In this document: piece by piece, positions 7,477-16,005 of the stretch
How positions within the stretch are numbered: position 1 is the first letter of the stretch
How the letters are laid out: each line of letters begins with the position of its first letter
The notes under the pieces: generated by a model
Told to the model about the DNA's origin: nothing
Database searches by the model: none
Seen by the model: only the letters and a program-made list of their open reading frames with translations
NCBI GenBank assembly: GCA_963849065.1
Contig: CAWKFM010000001.1
Location: 124,001 to 188,000, forward strand
Length of the DNA: 64,000 nt
Reading direction: 5' to 3'
DNA from: TOLSYN sp963849065
GTDB lineage: Bacteria; Acidobacteriota; Terriglobia; Terriglobales; Acidobacteriaceae
Program-made: the position numbers and the translations under genes

Positions 7477-9624
7477 ATGCAAAATTTTACTGCCGACGAT
7501 TTGGTGCAGACGACGCTCGCGACGCTGTCTTTAGCCTTGTTTCTTCTTCCTCCAGGATATCTCCTATGCCTAGCCAGCAATGTATTCGGGATGCGCGACC
7601 GTCCGGCGGCTGAAAAGGTGTTATTCAGCCTGGCGTTTTCTTTTGCGATCACACCGATTCTGGCGGTTCTGCTGACCCGCGCCACTTCCTACAGGGTAAC
7701 TCTCGCATTCTTTTTGTTGCTCGCCTTGATTTCCGTGTTCTCGCTAGTGCGCCAGCTTCCTCGAGCGGCGGAGCTGTTTTCCGGCCTTCGTCGGAGCACA
7801 TGGGCGCTGTGCTGCGTGGTGTTGGCCTGGTTCCTGGTGGTGCAGTTCTCTCTGGCCGATCTGCAGGTAGGACACCGGCTCTACCTAAGCTATACGATCT
7901 TCGACCATTCGTTGCGCGTGTCCATGGTCGAAGCAGCGGTCCGGAGCGGAGTGCCGCCGCGGAATCCGTTATTCGGATTGGGGCCGCTTCCGGTTCTTCG
8001 CTATTTCTACTATTGGTATGTTGTGTGCGCATTGCCAGTGCGGTTGTTTGGCCTGCGCGCCAGGGCGTGTTTCAACGCCAGCGTTTTCTGGAGCGGGCTG
8101 GGGCTGGCTTCACTGATTCCGCTTTTTCTCAAATACTTTTTTGGCGAAATCGAAGCGATTCGCCGCAAATCCGTGATCGGGATCGCACTGCTGTCGGTCA
8201 CGGGGCTGGATCTGATCGCCTATCTCATCTGGGCCTGCCGCACGCACTCCGTCCCGCCGGACATGGAGTGGTGGGACAACAACCAAGTCACCTCCTGGCT
8301 GGGCTCCCTGCTTTGGGTGCCGCATCATGTGGCGGCGCTCACTGCGTGTATGGCGGGCCTGCTCGCGCTTTCGGCTGTTGACGAAGAATCTCCGCTCCGT
8401 CAAACCGTCTGGGCAGCTGTTTTGGCCGGGCTGGCCTTTGCCAGCGCTGCCGGTCTGTCGGTCTACGTCGTGTTTGCCTTCGCTGTGTTCATGATCCTCT
8501 GGACGCAGCTGATGCTGGTGCAGAAGAAGATCCGGACCGTCGCTGCCTATCTGGCGGCTGGCGTATTTTCCCTTCTGCTCTCCTGGCCTTATCTGCAGGA
8601 CCTGATGTCCAAGCAAGCCGGCGCAACGGGCGAACACGAACGTTTCGCTTTTATGGGGATTCGGAGCTTTTGGCCGAATCTGGATATTCTCGCCAAACTC
8701 GGCGTTCACGCCTATTGGCTCCTCGAACTGGAGAAGCTGCCGATGCTTTTGTTTGTCTACGCGGTTGAGTTCGGATTCTTCGCTCTAATCATGCTGCTAA
8801 ATCTGCGCAGGGAGCGGCTGAACCCCGCCCACCGTAGCCGGCAGCGGCTCATGGCCTGGGTGCTGTTTGCCGTCTGCTTGCTGACCGTGAGCCTGGTGCA
8901 ATCGGACACGTCGGGTGCCAATGATCTTGGCTTCCGGGGAATATTGGTGGTGCAGTTCGTCCTGCTACTTTGGGCGGCGCCAATTGCCGATGAGGTTTTC
9001 TTCAGACCGAATGCCGCGAGCCAGCCGGGACTTCGCGTTCGTTGGAACAGCTCGCCGTGGATCAAGATTGCACTGACCGGCACCCTTGCGCTTGGCGTTG
9101 CCGGCAGCGCGCTCCAACTGGCTTTGCTGCGGGTTTACGCGCCGCTGGCGGACACGGGAAGATTGGAGCGCCGCGAACGTGTCTTCGGCTCCCCAGGATT
9201 TGGAGAGCGTACCTACTGGGTGCGCCAAGGCTTCGCCCGGCTGGACGAATTGACTTCGTCCGACTCTACAGTTCAATATAACCCGGTGCGATATGAGTAT
9301 CTGGTCGCACGGTTGTATTCAACCAGGCAGATCGCGATGGGCGATGCGTCTTGCGGTAGCGCATTTGGCGGCGATACAGGGAAATGCGAGAACGCATTTC
9401 CCTACTTCGAGGCGCTGTTTAATAATCCGGGTGCGGTGCGCAACTGGAACGTGGACCAGTTCTGCGATGACTTTGGTGTCCATGCTCTGGCGGCGACCAA
9501 CGCCGACCCCGTGTGGGATGACCCCTACAGCTGGGTGTGGATGCGACCCACTCTGGTGGCCAATCCCATGATGCGCGCCATACGTTGCGGCACAGGGGCG
9601 CGTTCCATGGGGGATTCGAAGTGA
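7477..9624 (+). CDS. Large polytopic membrane protein, GT-C glycosyltransferase-like
   Basis: The product is 715 residues, with AGGAA seven bases before the ATG. Roughly a dozen hydrophobic segments fill residues 10-540, and a soluble C-terminal part covers about residues 560-715. After the first membrane segments there is a loop with Asp-His-Ser-Leu-Arg...GVPPRNP, then an aromatic YFYYWY stretch, a pattern I associate with uncharacterised GT-C-fold membrane proteins whose first periplasmic loop carries an acidic catalytic residue. No named family can be given with confidence. It stands between the TPR gene and the cytochrome operon on the same strand. Lipid-linked sugar transfer to proteins or polysaccharide is the plausible role; a non-enzymatic membrane protein is possible. 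Confidence 0.75.
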   Translation: MQNFTADDLVQTTLATLSLALFLLPPGYLLCLASNVFGMRDRPAAEKVLFSLAFSFAITPILAVLLTRATSYRVTLAFFLLLALISVFSLVRQLPRAAELFSGLRRSTWALCCVVLAWFLVVQFSLADLQVGHRLYLSYTIFDHSLRVSMVEAAVRSGVPPRNPLFGLGPLPVLRYFYYWYVVCALPVRLFGLRARACFNASVFWSGLGLASLIPLFLKYFFGEIEAIRRKSVIGIALLSVTGLDLIAYLIWACRTHSVPPDMEWWDNNQVTSWLGSLLWVPHHVAALTACMAGLLALSAVDEESPLRQTVWAAVLAGLAFASAAGLSVYVVFAFAVFMILWTQLMLVQKKIRTVAAYLAAGVFSLLLSWPYLQDLMSKQAGATGEHERFAFMGIRSFWPNLDILAKLGVHAYWLLELEKLPMLLFVYAVEFGFFALIMLLNLRRERLNPAHRSRQRLMAWVLFAVCLLTVSLVQSDTSGANDLGFRGILVVQFVLLLWAAPIADEVFFRPNAASQPGLRVRWNSSPWIKIALTGTLALGVAGSALQLALLRVYAPLADTGRLERRERVFGSPGFGERTYWVRQGFARLDELTSSDSTVQYNPVRYEYLVARLYSTRQIAMGDASCGSAFGGDTGKCENAFPYFEALFNNPGAVRNWNVDQFCDDFGVHALAATNADPVWDDPYSWVWMRPTLVANPMMRAIRCGTGARSMGDSK

Positions 9625-9871
9625 GGCGCAGATTACACGCGGTTACGCCCAAAAAATGGGGGAAATGACCTAACGTTTTGTCGGCGGCCGCGTCCAATAT
9701 GCAGCTACACACGATCATAACCATCCGCGGGTTATCTGGGATGGCTTTTGGTTCCTAGTGCTACTATGCTAGGCCATTGATATTTTTAAGGTTGCTTTAG
9801 CTCTTCTGGCGATTCGCGGGATGAGCCTGCGGTAAAGGCGAAAGAATTGCATATCATTTGTGGGAGGTATC

Positions 9872-11302
9872 GTGAACAGGCTTCTAAGGTCGATCGCAAT
9901 CATGGTTTCTGTCAGTGCCTTCTCGGTGGCTGCTAGCGCGGCAGTCCATCCTGTACCATTGGACCCGAAGGCTGACGCCTCGGTATGCGCTCAGTGCCAT
10001 GAGGATAAAACGAAGGGCAAGTCTGTCCATTCGGCCATTGCCATGGGTTGTACGACCTGTCACAGCATTCGCGTCAGCAGAGCTGTCACACGCGTCACGC
10101 TCACAACTACCACCCCGGTTGCCCTCTGCTTCACCTGCCACTCCGATAAAAAAGCTTCTGAAATCAAGGGAAAGATTCACCCTCCGGCAGTGCGCGAATG
10201 TCTGAAGTGCCACGATCCGCATACCTCGGACAACAAGTTTCAATTGCTCAAGGCGAGCAGCGGAGATAGTAAGGACACGAACCTATGCCTGGAGTGCCAC
10301 AAGACCGGCGTCAACGTCCCGAAGGATGGCAGCCGTCATCCCGCGCTGGACAACGGGTGCGATACCTGCCATGTCACACACAAGACGGGCGAGCGTGGGG
10401 TTCGCGAGTTCGACTACCACCTGACGAAGGACGCGCCGGCGCTTTGCCTGGACTGTCATGATGTGAAGGATGAGGCTCTGATCAAGGCGCACCAGGGGCA
10501 ACCGTTTGCTACCGCCGACTGTCTCTCCTGCCACGATCCCCATCAGTCCGACAGCAAACACTTAATGGCGAAGTTTACCCACATGCCGTTTGCCTCGGGG
10601 CAGTGCGACGCCTGCCACAAGCCGGCAGTGAACGGCAAGGTGGTGCTGACCGCCGCAACTCCGAAGGAAATCTGCCTGACCTGCCACTCCGACAAGGGTG
10701 ACCAGATTGATAAGGCGAAGGTGCAGCATCCGGGAGCGGCGGGCGATTGCACCGACTGCCACAGCCCGCATGCTGGCAATTTCCCGTACTTCCCCAAGCC
10801 GAATCCGGTGGCTGTCTGTCTTGGGTGCCACTCCGATATCGCCGACCTGGGTAAAAAGGCGCACCCGCACGTGGCCGCGTTTCAAACGGGCTGCGGCGTC
10901 TGCCACGATCCCCACGGGAACGATAATGTGCATCTGCTGCGCGCCAAGACCCCCAATGCGCTATGCTTGGAGTGTCATGGTCCGGATTCGACTCCGCAAC
11001 CGATCGCGGCCGAGCATGTGGTGACGATCTTTGACGGCGCGGTGAAACTGCCCGACGATTACTTCAACAACGTTATAGTGCTGCCGGTGCGCTATGGGCG
11101 TGGTCATCCGATTCAAAACCACCCGACGTCGGACCTGATGGATCCGAAGGACCCCACCAAGGTCTTGACGCCGCTGAATTGCATGACCTGTCACCAGCCG
11201 CATGCGTCTGCGCAGCCGGATCTGTTGGTAAAGGACCAGCAAAACAATTTGGCTTTCTGCGATACCTGCCATAAAAACAGGATTATGGGCATGACGAAGT
11301 AG
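9872..11302 (+). CDS. Secreted 16-heme cytochrome c (doubled CxxCH family)
   Basis: The product is 476 residues. The GTG at 9872 is chosen because GGGAGGT ends four bases upstream; a GTG at 9860 precedes that site. A signal peptide covers about residues 1-24 (ending ASAA). Sixteen CxxCH motifs are evenly spread, several in the CxxCHxPH form typical of the paired-CxxCH family, so the protein is essentially a haem wire. The last two motifs are CMTCH and CDTCH. It is followed after 23 bases by the propeller gene, with which it likely forms an operon. Expected periplasmic or outer-surface electron transfer, with covalent haem attached by ResB/CcsA (genes at 56381 and 57870). The haem count is seen directly; redox partners are unknown. 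Confidence 0.9.
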   Translation: MNRLLRSIAIMVSVSAFSVAASAAVHPVPLDPKADASVCAQCHEDKTKGKSVHSAIAMGCTTCHSIRVSRAVTRVTLTTTTPVALCFTCHSDKKASEIKGKIHPPAVRECLKCHDPHTSDNKFQLLKASSGDSKDTNLCLECHKTGVNVPKDGSRHPALDNGCDTCHVTHKTGERGVREFDYHLTKDAPALCLDCHDVKDEALIKAHQGQPFATADCLSCHDPHQSDSKHLMAKFTHMPFASGQCDACHKPAVNGKVVLTAATPKEICLTCHSDKGDQIDKAKVQHPGAAGDCTDCHSPHAGNFPYFPKPNPVAVCLGCHSDIADLGKKAHPHVAAFQTGCGVCHDPHGNDNVHLLRAKTPNALCLECHGPDSTPQPIAAEHVVTIFDGAVKLPDDYFNNVIVLPVRYGRGHPIQNHPTSDLMDPKDPTKVLTPLNCMTCHQPHASAQPDLLVKDQQNNLAFCDTCHKNRIMGMTK

Positions 11303-11325
11303 GCGGAATCGCAATGGAGATTAAG

Positions 11326-12663
11326 ATGTTCGTTGTACCTTTCAATATGCATCGCGTTGGCAACTGGATTGCCGTGGGGTTGCTTCTTTCCGTTGGACTG
11401 GGGTCGCCGTTCGCGGCCCACGGCAAAGACAAGAAGGGAGCGGCGTCCAAGGCTCCTGCGCAGCCCCAGGCGCCGGTCAAACCGAACGACTTCTCGCAGC
11501 TAGTCTGGCCCGCCCCGCCGGATCCGGTCCGGATTCGCTACGTCGACTACATTGCCGGGCAGAAGATCAATTACAACGTGGAGCCGGTGAAGAAAAAGAA
11601 AGAGAGCTGGATGGACCGCATGGCGGGCACGCCGGAGGGAGCCGAGAAGGAGAAAATACTGCTCAAGGACTTCCCCTATCAGATGATCTGGCCTTCCGGA
11701 GTCGCGGTGGATTCCAAGGGCTTGGTGTACGTCGCCGATTCGAAGGTAGGCGCGATTTTTATCATCAACCCGGAAACTAAGGACGTCCAGCTCATTGAGA
11801 ACGGCCGCGACGCGCACTTCAAATGGCTCAACGGCGTTGCCACCGATGATAACGATCGTCTGTTTGTCTCCGATGCGCAGCTGGGCGAGGTGATGGTGTT
11901 TAATCCCCAGCACAAGTTGGAGGGCCAGTTCAAGGAAGGCATGGTGGATCCGAACGGGATGGCCGTCGACACGGAAAACCGTCTCCTCTACGTGGCTGAT
12001 ACGCAGCAGGACCAGGTACTGGTATACGATGCCGACACCTATAAACTTCTGCGCCGGATCGGCGCCCCCGCCCCCGGAAACAAGAAACATACGCTGACCG
12101 GGCCGGGAGATTTTGCCGGGCCAACCGCTGTAGCTCTGGATTCGGACGGGAATGTCTATGTTACGGACACAATGAATAACCGCGTCGAAATTTTTGATGC
12201 AGATGGCAACTTCATCAACACCTTCGGCAAAAACTGTGATGCGCCGGGATGTTTTGAGCGGCCCAAGGGGATTGCCGTCGACACAGATGGTCATATCTGG
12301 GTTGCCGACGCCATGATGGATAAGCTGCAGATCCTCAATCGCGATGGAGTCGTCGACATGGTAGTCGGCGGGCACGGGACCCTGCCAAGCCAGTTCAGCG
12401 TGATCAACGGCTTGGGCTATGACAAGGTGAGACACCGGATCTATACCACCGAAATTTACCCGGGCCGCATGCAGGAATTCCATTATATAACGGACGAGGA
12501 AGCCGCGGCTGAAGCAGCCAAAGCGGGGGCCGAGCGGAAGGCAAAGTTCAGCGGCGACAACGCTGCGCCGGCTGCTTCCGCTGCGCCGGCAACTGGTGCG
12601 AAAGCGCCTTCGGCAGGCGGACAGCCTGCGCAGAACAGTACCCCGCCGGCAGCGGCGAAGTAA
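11326..12663 (+). CDS. Secreted NHL-repeat beta-propeller protein
   Basis: The product is about 445 residues. The ATG at 11326 has GGAGA five bases upstream; an in-frame ATG at 11314 behind AGGCGGA would add four residues. A signal peptide (ending near FAAHG) is followed by a Lys-rich stretch and a Trp-Pro-Ala-Pro-Pro-Asp-Pro-Val-Arg-Ile-Arg-Tyr segment, then about six NHL blades (residues 115-385), each with a GxAVDxxGxxYVxD pattern. The last 60 residues are an Ala/Pro/Gly-rich low-complexity tail. NHL propellers are binding platforms. Its place directly behind a 16-heme cytochrome, and a second propeller next to the 11-12-heme cytochrome, suggest a role in cytochrome assembly or docking; that is inference. 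Confidence 0.85.
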   Translation: MFVVPFNMHRVGNWIAVGLLLSVGLGSPFAAHGKDKKGAASKAPAQPQAPVKPNDFSQLVWPAPPDPVRIRYVDYIAGQKINYNVEPVKKKKESWMDRMAGTPEGAEKEKILLKDFPYQMIWPSGVAVDSKGLVYVADSKVGAIFIINPETKDVQLIENGRDAHFKWLNGVATDDNDRLFVSDAQLGEVMVFNPQHKLEGQFKEGMVDPNGMAVDTENRLLYVADTQQDQVLVYDADTYKLLRRIGAPAPGNKKHTLTGPGDFAGPTAVALDSDGNVYVTDTMNNRVEIFDADGNFINTFGKNCDAPGCFERPKGIAVDTDGHIWVADAMMDKLQILNRDGVVDMVVGGHGTLPSQFSVINGLGYDKVRHRIYTTEIYPGRMQEFHYITDEEAAAEAAKAGAERKAKFSGDNAAPAASAAPATGAKAPSAGGQPAQNSTPPAAAK

Positions 12664-12678
12664 GCCTCTGGTCTCCCG

Positions 12679-12706
12679 GGGCCCGGTCGCTAGCGCGAGC
12701 GGGCCC
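12679..12706 (+). terminator. GC-rich hairpin closing the 16-heme/propeller operon
   Basis: GGGCCCG and CGGGCCC pair around a loop that can itself pair (CGCT/AGCG); TTCG follows. It starts 16 bases after the propeller stop. Confidence 0.55.
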
Positions 12707-12815
12707 TTCGCGACAGTCCTGAACTGGAGGCATCCTGAGGGCAATACCCGGCATCGCAATGAATCACCTAGAGCTCTGAAGACAAAGTCCTTCAGGGCAG
12801 CAGGAGGTCATTGCC

Positions 12816-13682
12816 ATGAGGCGGCTGATACCTTTTCTGTTGTTCCTCTCCCTTGAGTCCATCGCCTTAGCGCAGATCGGCACTCCGCCGAGTGACGTTC
12901 TGGGCGCTCACCTGAACTATGGGCGCGGATGTGCGGCCTGTCACGCTCCACACAGCGGTGCCTATGGAAACGGCGCGGCCAAGACGCCGCAGACCGTCTC
13001 CAATGTCTTTCTCTGGGGCCAGGACACTAGCAGTCTGTTCGGAAAGTCGATCACCTTTGCCGGCAACGTGGTGGAGGTTCTGCCCTCCTCGCTGGCCGCG
13101 GGCACGCCGGACGTCGTGGGTGTCCTGTTGTGTCTCAGTTGCCATGACGGCAACTATGCCACCGGCGCCATGATGAAAAACCAGCTCTATGAAAGCGTGC
13201 CTTCCACCTATGGGACCTACAACACAATTCCAACCCTGCTGGGCAATGCCGGTGCCTTCGGCCTAGGCAACTACACGGCCGACCACCCGGTGGGTCTAAA
13301 CGTTACCGTTAGCTGTGGCGGAACATACTACTGGGATTGTACCGAGGTCAACGGCGTGATTTCGATGAACGGACCTCTCTCCTCGCAGTTCGTCAAGAAC
13401 TATGGGTTTTTCGTCCGGCTTGCCGCTTATAACGCCACTGCGGTCGTCACCTGCATCAGCTGCCACAACCAGCACCTGATGAATGTCGTCCCGGTCACCA
13501 ACGGCCCGAATAGCGGCTTGGCTACCGGAACCTATCTGACCATGTTCTTCATTCGCGCCCCGTACAACGGCGATAACAGCACCAACCCAGCTTCGAACCA
13601 GAACGCCCAGTTCTGCCGTCAATGTCACGCTTATGAGTCGAATGAGTTGAACGGTGCCCCCAGCATCCCGACCATTTTCTAG
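12816..13682 (+). CDS. Secreted tetraheme cytochrome c, first paralogue
   Basis: The product is 288 residues with a strong CAGGAGG Shine-Dalgarno. A signal peptide (residues 1-20) ends at ALAQ. There are four CxxCH motifs: CAACH near residue 41, CLSCH near 109, CISCH near 211 and CRQCH near 270. Apart from the four haem-binding histidines only four others are present, in GAHLNYG, CHAPH, DHPVGLN and CHNQH, exactly enough for bis-His ligation of all four haems. A non-haem cysteine pair (SCGG...WDC) is also shared with the paralogues at 14232 and 16006, which are clearly homologous but more alike each other. Four haems, compact size and multiple copies recall filament-forming tetraheme cytochromes such as Geobacter OmcE. 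Filament formation here is inference. Confidence 0.9.
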   Translation: MRRLIPFLLFLSLESIALAQIGTPPSDVLGAHLNYGRGCAACHAPHSGAYGNGAAKTPQTVSNVFLWGQDTSSLFGKSITFAGNVVEVLPSSLAAGTPDVVGVLLCLSCHDGNYATGAMMKNQLYESVPSTYGTYNTIPTLLGNAGAFGLGNYTADHPVGLNVTVSCGGTYYWDCTEVNGVISMNGPLSSQFVKNYGFFVRLAAYNATAVVTCISCHNQHLMNVVPVTNGPNSGLATGTYLTMFFIRAPYNGDNSTNPASNQNAQFCRQCHAYESNELNGAPSIPTIF

Positions 13683-13698
13683 AAGCGGTTTATCACCA

Positions 13699-13729
13699 CG
13701 CCTTAGGAGAAGTTCGCTCTCCTAAGGCG
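13699..13729 (+). terminator. Perfect 12-bp hairpin after the first tetraheme gene
   Basis: CGCCTTAGGAGA and TCTCCTAAGGCG form a perfect stem with a 7-base loop, starting 17 bases after the stop codon. No T-tract follows. Confidence 0.6.
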
Positions 13730-14231
13730 TCAAATTCCTCCTGCTTGCGCCGTCTTGTCACTCATGGTCGTCCCTGCAATGTGGCATTGCACTACCGAAT
13801 CGACAGCGAAAGGCACTGCCATTGTGGCCTGACATCGCTGGCATCGTGGTGGGTGGGGTAGTGCAACATCGCAAATGGTGGGGAATTTTAACCAAACTTG
13901 ATAATGCTTAGCGTTGAATTCCGCACCAGCTTCTACGAATTTCTGGCAAATTCGCCTCCTTCTCCAATGGTTAGCAGTGGATGCGAACAAATTTAGTGTA
14001 CGCATAAGCAGCAACTTACAAGTTTGGCAGAAGATAAAAAACACAAATCCCGATAAAGGCCATTTGATTGCTTATTCATGGGCGTAGCGGTTTTTAGAAT
14101 CACTCTGAACCAGGATCTCAAGCAATGGGTGGTCAAGAGCCGCTAGAAATATGGAGAGAGGGATATCCATTCTCCTAAGCAGTAGCAGTGGCAGTAGAAC
14201 AAAACTTGTAACTCTATCAGGAGATTTCATC
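13730..14231. other. Intergenic region before the second tetraheme gene, no gene seen
   Basis: About 500 bases, AT-richer than the flanking genes, with no credible coding frame. It must hold the promoter of the tetraheme gene at 14232. I looked for a GEMM (cyclic dinucleotide) riboswitch, which often precedes cytochrome genes, and did not find its conserved core. Confidence 0.5.
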
Positions 14232-15095
14232 ATGAAGAAAGTAATGCTCGTTCTCGCCATCTTCGGTCTTGCGACTTTCGCGATGGCCCAGAAACAGATC
14301 CCCACGTCCGACGTCCTGGGCGCTCACCTGAACTACGGCCGCGGTTGCGCGGGCTGCCACGCTCCTCACAGCGGCGCGGCCGGCAACGGTGCCAACAAGT
14401 CCGGTAAGAGCACTGTTTCGTCCGCCATGCTTTGGGGCCAGGATTGGGGTGCTCTGGCGGGGCAGACCATCGTCTTTGCCAACAACACGACTGAAGTGTT
14501 GCCCGCCGACATGCTCTCGACCGACACCGACCCGAACGTGAAGGACACGATGCCCTGTCTCAGCTGCCACGACGGCAACCTAGCGCAAGGCGCGATGATG
14601 AAGAACGTGGTCTATGAGTCCCTGCCTGGGACCTACGGCAACATTCCGATTCCGACCCTGCTGAACAGCGGCAGCTCGGGCGGCAACAACGTGTACGCTG
14701 CTTCGCACCCGGTGGGCCTGAACGCCAATGTCGGCTGCGGCGGCTCGCACAACTGGGATTGCACCGAGACCAACGGCGTGATCTCGATGAACGGCCCGCA
14801 GTCGGGCCAGTTCATCAAGGACTACGGCTGGTTTGTCAGCATCTCGGCCTATAACAACCAATCGGTTGTCACCTGCACCAGCTGCCACAACCAGCACTCG
14901 ATGAACGCCGTTCAGGTTACCGCCAGCAACTCGAGCCAGCCCGCTGGCACCTACGCGACGATGTTCTTCATCCGTGGCCCCTACAACCCGGCCAGCACCA
15001 CCGCGGGTTCGAACCAGACGGCTCAGTTCTGCCGCCAGTGCCACGGTGGCGAGTCGAACGAAGCGCAGGGCGCCAACCTGGCGACCACCTTCTAA
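14232..15095 (+). CDS. Secreted tetraheme cytochrome c, second paralogue
   Basis: The product is 287 residues. The ATG at 14232 follows AGGAG with eight-base spacing and begins a textbook signal peptide (MKKVMLVLAIFGLATFAMAQ); codons upstream in frame are not protein-like. Four CxxCH motifs (CAGCH, CLSCH, CTSCH, CRQCH) and the four extra ligand-type histidines described for the first paralogue are conserved, plus one additional His before Asn-Trp-Asp. The mature protein differs from that of the gene at 16006 at only about a dozen positions, so both probably make the same structure. A strong terminator follows. Probable abundant secreted electron carrier or filament subunit. Confidence 0.92.
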   Translation: MKKVMLVLAIFGLATFAMAQKQIPTSDVLGAHLNYGRGCAGCHAPHSGAAGNGANKSGKSTVSSAMLWGQDWGALAGQTIVFANNTTEVLPADMLSTDTDPNVKDTMPCLSCHDGNLAQGAMMKNVVYESLPGTYGNIPIPTLLNSGSSGGNNVYAASHPVGLNANVGCGGSHNWDCTETNGVISMNGPQSGQFIKDYGWFVSISAYNNQSVVTCTSCHNQHSMNAVQVTASNSSQPAGTYATMFFIRGPYNPASTTAGSNQTAQFCRQCHGGESNEAQGANLATTF

Positions 15096-15115
15096 ACTTA
15101 ACCAACCGCAGTACG

Positions 15116-15139
15116 GGGGGAGAGAGAAATCTCTCCCCC
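15116..15139 (+). terminator. Rho-independent terminator after the second tetraheme gene
   Basis: A perfect 10-bp stem (GGGGGAGAGA / TCTCTCCCCC) with a GAAA tetraloop is followed by TTTG, 20 bases after the stop. An identical stem-loop follows the sister gene (16889-16912), so the 3' untranslated region was duplicated with the gene. Confidence 0.85.
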
Positions 15140-15155
15140 TTTGTCATGCTGTGCA

Positions 15156-15515
15156 CATCGCGGCGCTTTAGCGCAATCGGCACTCCGTCGAGTGACGTTC
15201 TGGGCGCTCACCTGAACTATGGGCACGGATGTGCGGCCTGCCACGCTCCACCCAGCGGTGCCTACGGAAGCGGCGCGGCCAAGATGCCGCAGACCGTTTC
15301 CAATGTCTTTCTCTGGGGCCAGGACACCAGCCGTCTGCGAATAGTGGCTTGTCTGGAGGAACCTACCTAGCCATGTTCTTCATTCGCGCCCCGTACAACG
15401 GCGACAACAGCGCCAACCCAGCTTCGAGCCAAGAACGCCCAGTTCTGCCGTCAATGCCACGCTAGTGAGTCGAAATGAGTTGAACGGCGCCCCCAGCATC
15501 CCAACCATCTTCTAA
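15156..15515 (+). pseudogene. Internally deleted, frameshifted copy of the first tetraheme gene
   Basis: The stretch aligns with the gene at 12816, not with its neighbours at 14232 or 16006. It begins within the signal-peptide coding part and keeps GTPSSDVLGAHLNYGHGCAACH, the first haem motif. It then jumps, by loss of about 460 bp, from the WGQDTS region to the NSGL...GTYLAMFFIRAPY region near the C-terminus. Two single-base insertions follow (in the Pro-Ala-Ser-Ser-Gln region and before the final Asn-Glu-Leu), so the last CRQCH motif is out of frame. The start codon and most of the signal peptide are also lost. It sits directly after the terminator of the second tetraheme gene. Confidence 0.85.
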
Positions 15516-16005
15516 CGTCCACTTGCACACGGGTGAAAAATCCGCCCTCCTTGGCGAGCGGATTCCTGGTTTGGCTGCGCCGTTTCCCTCTGTTGGACGG
15601 AAGCCCAGAGCCGGATGGGGAATTTCGCAGGCGTGCGTGCGCCTTCTGCGCCAGATTGCGCAGGTTCACCGGGAATTGCGGACCGTGGCCCTGTTCCAGA
15701 TGGCGATGGGACAGCCAGGAAAAATATTTATCATTCCTGTTATCAATACGTTCCAAGAAGCCGGCTGGATGCCAGCGAAAAAAGCAAAGTACGGCGAGGT
15801 AATTGCATATGTCAGGGCGTGGTTGCAAGAGTTCAATCCTGGACAGTCTCTCGATGGACAGGATGAGTGTTGTGAACATGGCCACTTTAGATTTGGTGGC
15901 GATGATTCGCAAAATCAGGAGAGATGGTAAAAATCATCCTCCGCAGATGTAAGTAAAAAGCTTGAAGAGTGCTCAATCTCTTCTTATTCGCAGGAGGTAA
16001 ATGTT
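15516..16005. other. Intergenic region before the third tetraheme gene
   Basis: About 490 bases without a recognisable gene. A 135-codon frame exists (15523-15930) but has no Shine-Dalgarno and no family resemblance. A 7-bp hairpin (AATCCGC 15539-15545, GCGGATT 15558-15564) lies just after the broken cytochrome copy. The end provides the strong CAGGAGG of the next gene. Confidence 0.45.

Noticed and set aside
6381..7685. 434-codon minus-strand frame
   Set aside because: Overlaps the clear TPR gene and the start of the GT-C-like gene; sequence is Arg-rich and motif-free.
9872..11302. Idea that the 16-heme gene encodes a nitrite or hydroxylamine reductase
   Set aside because: Evenly spaced paired CxxCH motifs without the CxxCK or other special active-site haem motif; simple electron transfer fits better.
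11500..12759. 419-codon minus-strand frame
   Set aside because: Mirror of the NHL propeller gene; no domain of its own.
13730..14231. Possible cyclic-dinucleotide (GEMM) riboswitch before the tetraheme gene
   Set aside because: The conserved GCAAA / GACGCAAAGCC and tetraloop-receptor segments were not found here or before the other cytochrome genes.
15523..15930. 135-codon + strand frame between cytochrome genes
   Set aside because: No Shine-Dalgarno, no family resemblance, and it begins in the tail of a pseudogene.
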